Positions 5,874 to 9,459 of a stretch of DNA of 9,459 nt are shown here, in pieces. The DNA comes from JAIEPT01 sp038217425 (GTDB taxonomy: Bacteria; Planctomycetota; Planctomycetia; Gemmatales; Gemmataceae), in contig JBBQPM010000233.1 in assembly GCA_038217425.1 (NCBI GenBank), forward strand, positions 1-9,459, in the 5' to 3' direction. How positions within the stretch are numbered: the first letter of the stretch is position 1; the number at the start of each line of letters is the position of its first letter. The notes under the pieces were generated by a model that was not told the origin of the DNA, ran no database searches, and saw only the letters and a program-made list of their open reading frames with translations. The translations under genes were made by a program, and so were the position numbers.

Positions 5874-6995
5874 ATGGATGCGACGCGCGTTGTATTGGCT
5901 CACGATTGGCTCACCGGCATGCGCGGCGGCGAGAAGGTACTCGAATCGTTCTGTCGACTTTGGCCGGCCGCGCCCCTCTACACCGTCATCCATCAGCCCG
6001 GCTCCGTGTCGCCGCTGATCGAAAACCGCCCGATCACCGCAAGTTACCTGAATCACCTGCCGCGCGTGCAGCGCTACTACCGGTATCTGTTGCCGTTGAT
6101 GCCGGGGGCGGTGAACTGGAAGTTGCCGGAGTGCGACGTCGTCGTCAGCAGCAGTTCGTGCGTGGCCAAGGGCGTGACGCCGCCGGCGGGCGTGCCGCAC
6201 GTTTGTTACTGCCATTCGCCGATGCGTTACGCCTGGCACATGCGCGACTCCTACGGCTGGCGCGGCGTCAAGGGCTGGCTGATCGATCGGTTGCTGAACC
6301 GCATCCGCGCGTGGGACCGTGCCACGTCGAGCCGAGTCACGCATTTCGTTGCCAACAGCAAGGAAGTGCAGCGGCGCATTCGCGATTGCTACGACCGCGA
6401 CAGCGTCGTCATCTATCCCCCCGCCGACACCGACTTCTATCATCCCGCGCCCGTGCGGCGCGAGGATTATTACCTGGTCGTCTCGGCGTTCGCGCCGTAC
6501 AAGCGGCTCGACCTCGCCATTGAAGCGTGCAAGCGATTGGGCCGACGCCTGGTGGTGATCGGCGCCGGACAGGACGAAGCGAAGCTGCGGCAACAGGCGG
6601 GGGCAGGCGTCGCCTTTCTCGGCTGGCAGACCGACGCCGCCATTCGCGAACATTTCCAGCGCGCGCGCGCCCTCTTATTTCCAGGGCTGGAAGATTTCGG
6701 AATAGTCCCGGTCGAGGCCCAGGCGTGCGGTTGCCCCGTGATCGCATTCGGCCGCGGCGGGGCGACGGAAACGGTCGTTCCCCTGGGCGAGCGCCGCCCC
6801 ACCGGCGTCTGGTTCGGCGAACAGACCGCAGATGCCCTCGTCCACGCGCTGGAAACGTTCGAGTCCCACGCGGACGCCTTCGACCCGGCCACGCTGCGAA
6901 CGCATGCGCTGGGTTTCAACACGGCGCGCTTCGAGCGGGAGATGTCCCAGTTCGTCGCCCAGATTGCGCGCACCTCCCAGGTTCGCGCCGCCTAA
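5874..6995 (+). CDS. GT4-family glycosyltransferase
   Basis: A 373-residue retaining glycosyltransferase of the group 1/GT4 type, which moves a sugar from a nucleotide-sugar donor to a glycan or lipid-linked acceptor at the cytoplasmic side of the membrane. The N-terminal Rossmann half begins VVLAHDWLTGMRGGEKVL, with the Gly-rich GMRGGEK loop. The C-terminal half has SAFAPYKRLDLAIEA (204-218), with Lys210 and Arg211 as likely donor-phosphate contacts. It also has VVIGAGQDEAKL (227-238) and the E-x7-E motif from Glu273 to Glu281 in EDFGIVPVEAQACGCPVIA. The closest known group I recognise is WbaZ-like mannosyltransferases, but donor and acceptor cannot be read from sequence. The start is 5874 because GGAGG (5862-5866) lies 7 bases before it; the frame stays open back to an ATG at 5646, through palindromic repeats. 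The gene stands alone between repeat elements rather than in a polysaccharide cluster. Confidence 0.92.
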   Translation: MDATRVVLAHDWLTGMRGGEKVLESFCRLWPAAPLYTVIHQPGSVSPLIENRPITASYLNHLPRVQRYYRYLLPLMPGAVNWKLPECDVVVSSSSCVAKGVTPPAGVPHVCYCHSPMRYAWHMRDSYGWRGVKGWLIDRLLNRIRAWDRATSSRVTHFVANSKEVQRRIRDCYDRDSVVIYPPADTDFYHPAPVRREDYYLVVSAFAPYKRLDLAIEACKRLGRRLVVIGAGQDEAKLRQQAGAGVAFLGWQTDAAIREHFQRARALLFPGLEDFGIVPVEAQACGCPVIAFGRGGATETVVPLGERRPTGVWFGEQTADALVHALETFESHADAFDPATLRTHALGFNTARFEREMSQFVAQIARTSQVRAA

Positions 6996-7206
6996 CGCAG
7001 CCCTAGGTAGTTTCCACTTCAAGCCGCGGCGGTCGGGCAAACTTTTCCGTCTTTGACGATTCGCCGAAGATTCCGAAGCTGACGAATTTGAATTTATTGC
7101 GGCCCTTTCCGGTTGTCCGGTCGATGAAAGGGGTGTCAGGAAGTGAGCCGCAAAAAGCAAACGAGATGAGGCCAGCGAGCCAAGGTCTCGCAACGATAAT
7201 TCGACT
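6996..7206. other. Intergenic stretch with a coding-like relic on the minus strand
   Basis: No intact gene is seen. On the minus strand from about 7137 to a TAG at 7003-7005 the reading is protein-like (TPFIDRTTGKGRNKFKF, then VSFGIFGESSKTEKF and PPRLEVETT), and most codons end in G or C. The frame has no start with a ribosome-binding site and continues upstream only into the repeat array. It may be the tail of a lost gene or a repeat that happens to be open. AAAGGGGTGTCAGG at 7127-7140 resembles the CCTGACCCC repeat at 134-168 read on the other strand. Confidence 0.35.
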
Positions 7207-7294
7207 CGGTAGGGCAGACACTCTTGTCTGTCCAACGGTAAGGCAGACAAGAGTGTCTGCCTGCGGTAAGGCAGACAAGAGTGTCCGCCCTACC
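7207..7294. repeat. Three-unit GGCAGACAAGAGTGTCTGCC-type repeat array
   Basis: Three tandem units of 28-30 bases begin CGGTA(A/G)GGCAGACA at 7207, 7236 and 7264. The core is nearly self-complementary; in unit 1 it is inverted relative to units 2 and 3 (CACTCTTGTC versus GACAAGAGTG). As a result 7208-7230 pairs with 7272-7294 over 23 bases with one mismatch, and unit 1 can alternatively pair with unit 2. This is not a CRISPR array, because units abut with no spacers. I recall this motif as a widespread planctomycete repeat that is often mistranslated in protein databases. It ends about 30 bases before the next gene's start and would lie in its leader or promoter. Confidence 0.8.
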
Positions 7295-7324
7295 CGGAAT
7301 CTTGGTGAATCTAAGGAGGGACCG

Positions 7325-7801
7325 ATGAAGGCTTGCAAATGGATGCTCTTGAGTTTGTTGGTGGGCCTCGCCGGTACGAGCGATGCCCGGGCCGAGTGGA
7401 ACAGCTTGCACTACGGCGGCTATCAACCCTGGTGGAACATCTTCGCCAAGCGTAATCGCTGCATGAATCCGGAAGAAGAGCGGTTGCAGCGCTTCTGGCA
7501 CGATTACTATGACGCGATGCAGCGTTACTACTCCAGCCTCGACCGCATCGACTGGGTGGCGTACTACAAGAATCACGGTTACCAGATCAATGGCGGCGGC
7601 ATGGGAGGTATGGGCGGACCCGGCTGCAGCCAACGCGTCCAGTACGCTCCCGTGATCGTCACCCCCGGCATGCAATGGGCCACCCCCAGCGCCGCCATCG
7701 GCGGCCCCGGCGCCGGGCCCGGCAACGGCTTCCCCGGTTATGGCATGGCCCCTGCCCCTGGCCCTGGCATGGGAATGGCCGGCTACTACCCGGGTCAATA
7801 G
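7325..7801 (+). CDS. Small secreted protein, Gly/Pro/Met-rich C-terminus
   Basis: A 158-residue exported protein of unknown function. The start is set by a textbook AAGGAGG (7313-7319) 5 bases upstream; the open frame continues back to 7088 through repeat DNA, which I reject. A signal peptide (1-23, ending DARA) precedes GGYQPWWNIFAKRNRCMNPEEE (in part residues 31-52), then an aromatic, charged helix-like segment with HDYYDAMQRYY and IDWVAYYKNHGYQ up to about residue 87. The rest (89-158) is low-complexity, rich in Gly, Pro, Met and Tyr. Two cysteines remain in the mature protein (46 and 101). The PWWN and RxRCxxPEEERLQRFWHDYYDA pattern is one I associate with conserved planctomycete exported proteins, but no function is known. 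It has its own strong terminator and so appears monocistronic. Likely location is the periplasm or cell surface. Confidence 0.88.
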   Translation: MKACKWMLLSLLVGLAGTSDARAEWNSLHYGGYQPWWNIFAKRNRCMNPEEERLQRFWHDYYDAMQRYYSSLDRIDWVAYYKNHGYQINGGGMGGMGGPGCSQRVQYAPVIVTPGMQWATPSAAIGGPGAGPGNGFPGYGMAPAPGPGMGMAGYYPGQ

Positions 7802-7818
7802 TCCTCCTTCCCCAAGAG

Positions 7819-7851
7819 ACCGGCGCGCTCCCCAGAGCGCGCCGGTTTTTT
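7819..7851 (+). terminator. Intrinsic terminator of the first small secreted gene
   Basis: ACCGGCGCGCTC (7819-7830) and GAGCGCGCCGGT (7835-7846) are perfect reverse complements around CCCA, followed by an unbroken T-run to 7851. It starts 17 bases after the stop codon. It is the strongest terminator in the window and isolates this gene from the next one. Confidence 0.95.
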
Positions 7852-7981
7852 CCGCGTTCTCGGCGCCTCTTTCCCAGCTTCCGCCTGAACTCTCCGATTC
7901 TCCCGCAAATCCAGCACGTACTGCCAACGCAAATGGCGAATCTATTCCTCGGGGAACCTCTTGCTCCGAAAGGATTCGTTC

Positions 7982-8359
7982 ATGCGCTCGCTCCTCTGCG
8001 GATTACTCGCCCTCGCCTTCACGCAAACGTGCCACGCCCAGGCGTACGCCCCGGCGCTCATGCGTCCGCTCGGCCACGCTCCCGACCTGAATAGCTGCGG
8101 CTACTACTGGGTCAACAGTTACGGCCAGGTGATGGGGCCCTACTACTACGTTCGCCCCTCCTTCGGCCCCGAGACCGGCGTGGTCGGCTCCTTCGTCATC
8201 CCGCAAAAAGTTCAGGCCAAGCATCAGCAGACGCAGATGCAGATGCAGAATCAGTTCCCGACGCATCCGTACATGCGTTCGCCCCGCGATTTCTTCATGC
8301 ACCGCGAGATGCTCGAAGAGAACCGCCTCCGCGACGTTCGGCCTTATCAAGTGCCGTGA
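7982..8359 (+). CDS. Small secreted protein with RSPRDFFM motif
   Basis: A 125-residue exported protein of unknown function. The ATG at 7982 is preceded by GAAAGGA (7968-7974) with a 7-base gap and exposes a signal peptide ending TCHA (residue 19); an in-frame TTG at 7961 is not needed. The mature protein has a Tyr-rich part, CGYYWVNSYGQVMGPYYYV (39-57), then a Gln/Met run (82-90). It ends in a charged segment with YMRSPRDFFMHREMLEENR (97-115). The SPRDFFM stretch is one I associate with small exported planctomycete proteins. It follows the other small secreted gene, with a terminator and about 130 bases between them, so the two are neighbours but not one operon. A membrane protease gene starts 109 bases downstream. 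Confidence 0.85.
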   Translation: MRSLLCGLLALAFTQTCHAQAYAPALMRPLGHAPDLNSCGYYWVNSYGQVMGPYYYVRPSFGPETGVVGSFVIPQKVQAKHQQTQMQMQNQFPTHPYMRSPRDFFMHREMLEENRLRDVRPYQVP

Positions 8360-8395
8360 CGCAATTTCCGCAGAATCCCGGACCGGCTGCCGCGC

Positions 8396-8422
8396 CGCTC
8401 CCTTTATAGAATGAGGGGAGCG
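8396..8422 (+). promoter_or_regulatory. Hairpin with a -10-like box before the M50 gene
   Basis: CGCTCCC (8396-8402) pairs with GGGAGCG (8416-8422) around a 13-base loop. The loop holds TAGAAT (8407-8412), five of six matches to the -10 consensus, but no -35 box is seen 17 bases upstream. The hairpin could also serve as a terminator-like structure after the preceding secreted gene, though no T-run follows it. It is the only notable structure between 8360 and 8468. Confidence 0.3.
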
Positions 8423-8468
8423 CGTTCAACTTCTGGACGTCGCCGCTTACGCCGGTTATTCTGCATCC

Positions 8469-9459
8469 ATGAAGAACGAATCGCGCGACACCGAACGACG
8501 CAAGCAGGTCAAGCTCCGCATTCGCGGCGACCTCGACATCAACCCTCAGAAATACGAGGGGCGAACCTACTACGTCGTCAAGGATCCCGTCAGCCTGCGC
8601 TACTACCGCTTCAAGGAGCAAGAACACTTCCTGATCCGCCTCATGGACGGCAAGCACACGCTTGACGAATCGCAGAAGGCGTTCGAAGGCCGCTTTCGGC
8701 CCGAACGGCTCACGCTCGAAGACCTCGAACACTTCAGCCAACAGCTTCTCACCGCGGGACTGGTGCAGAACGAATCGCCGCAAGCGGGGACGCAGCTCTT
8801 CGAACGCCGAGTCAAACGGGAACGGATGGAGCTGTTCCAGAGCCTGACGAACATCCTCTACATTAAAATACCGGTTCTCGATCCCGACAAGATTCTGAAG
8901 AAGATGATCGTCTACACGAGTTGGATGTTCACGACGTGGTTCCTCGCGCTCAGCGTCATGTTCATGCTCTCGGCCCTGCTCCTCGTCGGCACGCATTTCG
9001 ACACGTTCCGCAGCCGATTGCCCTCGTATCACGAGTTCTTCAATCCCAAGACGGTCGTGTACCTGTGGGCGGCGCTGGGGGTCGTCAAGGTCATCCACGA
9101 GTTCGGCCACGGACTCAGCTGTAAGGCGTTCGGCGGCGAAGTCCACGAGATGGGATTTCTAATCTTGTGCTTCTCGCCCGCCATGTATTGCAACGTCTCC
9201 GACGCCTGGCGACTGCCGAGCAAATGGCATCGCATTATCATCGGCGGCGCCGGAATTTACGTCGAACTCATGATCGCGGCCGCGGCGACCTTCGTCTGGT
9301 GGAACACCCCCAGCCAGCCCTTCGTCAACAACATGGCCCTCAGCCTCATGGTCGTCTGCAGCGTCAGCACCGTCGCCTTCAACGGCAACCCTTTCATGCG
9401 TTACGACGGCTACTACGTCCTGGCCGACTTTCTCGAGATCCCCAACCTGCGCGATCGGG
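8469..9459 (+). CDS. PqqD-like/M50 membrane metallopeptidase, 3' truncated by window
   Basis: The first 330 residues of a larger membrane protein; no stop is reached. Residues about 15-100 (EGRTYYVVKDPVSLRYYRF, LMDGKHTLDE, then a helix-rich stretch to GLVQ) resemble a PqqD-type winged-helix domain. A long membrane-spanning part follows, with hydrophobic segments near 145-172, 193-210, 227-240, 256-278 and 288-305. HEFGHG (210-215) is the HExxH zinc motif of site-2 proteases (family M50); NGNPFMRYDGYY (305-316) supplies the third ligand, Asp313. YCNVSDAWRLPSKWHR (240-255) is typical of this planctomycete group. Relatives that I recall continue into a HlyD/biotinyl-lipoyl efflux-adaptor part and are annotated as HlyD-family or M50 export proteins; here that part would lie beyond 9459. 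The start has no strong ribosome-binding site but matches the expected N-terminus. The role is probably cleavage and/or export of a substrate across the membrane; the substrate is unknown. Confidence 0.9.
   Translation, partial: MKNESRDTERRKQVKLRIRGDLDINPQKYEGRTYYVVKDPVSLRYYRFKEQEHFLIRLMDGKHTLDESQKAFEGRFRPERLTLEDLEHFSQQLLTAGLVQNESPQAGTQLFERRVKRERMELFQSLTNILYIKIPVLDPDKILKKMIVYTSWMFTTWFLALSVMFMLSALLLVGTHFDTFRSRLPSYHEFFNPKTVVYLWAALGVVKVIHEFGHGLSCKAFGGEVHEMGFLILCFSPAMYCNVSDAWRLPSKWHRIIIGGAGIYVELMIAAAATFVWWNTPSQPFVNNMALSLMVVCSVSTVAFNGNPFMRYDGYYVLADFLEIPNLRDR

Noticed and set aside
5616..6653. A 345-codon minus-strand open frame opposite the glycosyltransferase
   Set aside because: It runs through the palindromic repeat and antisense to conserved GT4 motifs, with no recognisable protein.
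7207..7294. A short CRISPR array
   Set aside because: The units abut directly with no unique spacers, one unit is inverted inside, and no cas gene is present.
7088..7324. A 79-residue N-terminal extension of the first small secreted protein
   Set aside because: It would be encoded by the repeat array, would bury the signal peptide, and would ignore the strong AAGGAGG before 7325.

Overview
The window looks like a chromosomal piece of a planctomycete, probably of the Gemmatales or a related order. The evidence is a Tat-exported DUF1501 protein, a secreted sialate O-acetylesterase-type enzyme, two small secreted proteins of planctomycete character, a PqqD-like/M50 membrane metalloprotease, high GC in most genes, weak ribosome-binding sites on several genes, and many intergenic palindromic repeats. 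The taxonomic call is recognition from memory; no search was run.

Layout. 1-269: a leader with a tandem CCTGACCCC/poly-T repeat. 270-902 (+): an AT-richer HEAT-repeat lipoprotein. 903-1375: a gap between convergent genes, holding GAATTGTC-type inverted repeats and what looks like the tail of a lost gene. 1376-2236 (-): truB. 2298-2407: two hairpins, the larger a 19-bp perfect inverted repeat that probably terminates the esterase transcript. 2443-3927 (-): sialate O-acetylesterase-like SGNH hydrolase. 3928-4205: a divergent promoter region. 4206-5516 (+): DUF1501, with its own intrinsic terminator. 5574-5818: two palindromic repeat elements. 5874-6995 (+): GT4-family glycosyltransferase. 6996-7324: a coding-like relic on the minus strand and a three-unit repeat array. 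7325-7801 (+) and 7982-8359 (+): two small secreted proteins, the first with a strong terminator. 8469-9459 (+): the first 330 residues of a PqqD-like/M50 peptidase protein, cut by the window edge.

The genes do not form one operon. Terminators, strand switches and repeats split them into single-gene units. The shared theme is the cell envelope and exported proteins: a lipoprotein, a secreted esterase, a Tat-exported protein, a glycan-building transferase, two secreted small proteins and a membrane protease/export protein. truB (tRNA pseudouridine 55) is the only housekeeping gene.

I see no convincing new defence, mobile or biosynthetic system. The most notable content is the density of different palindromic repeat families in the gaps (at least four designs in 9.5 kb), the coding-like gene tails, and the M50/PqqD-like protein downstream of two Tyr/Met-rich secreted proteins. 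In two places (the glycosyltransferase and the first small secreted protein) the open frame runs upstream through repeat DNA, which invites wrong start calls. I chose the internal starts on ribosome-binding-site and signal-peptide evidence.
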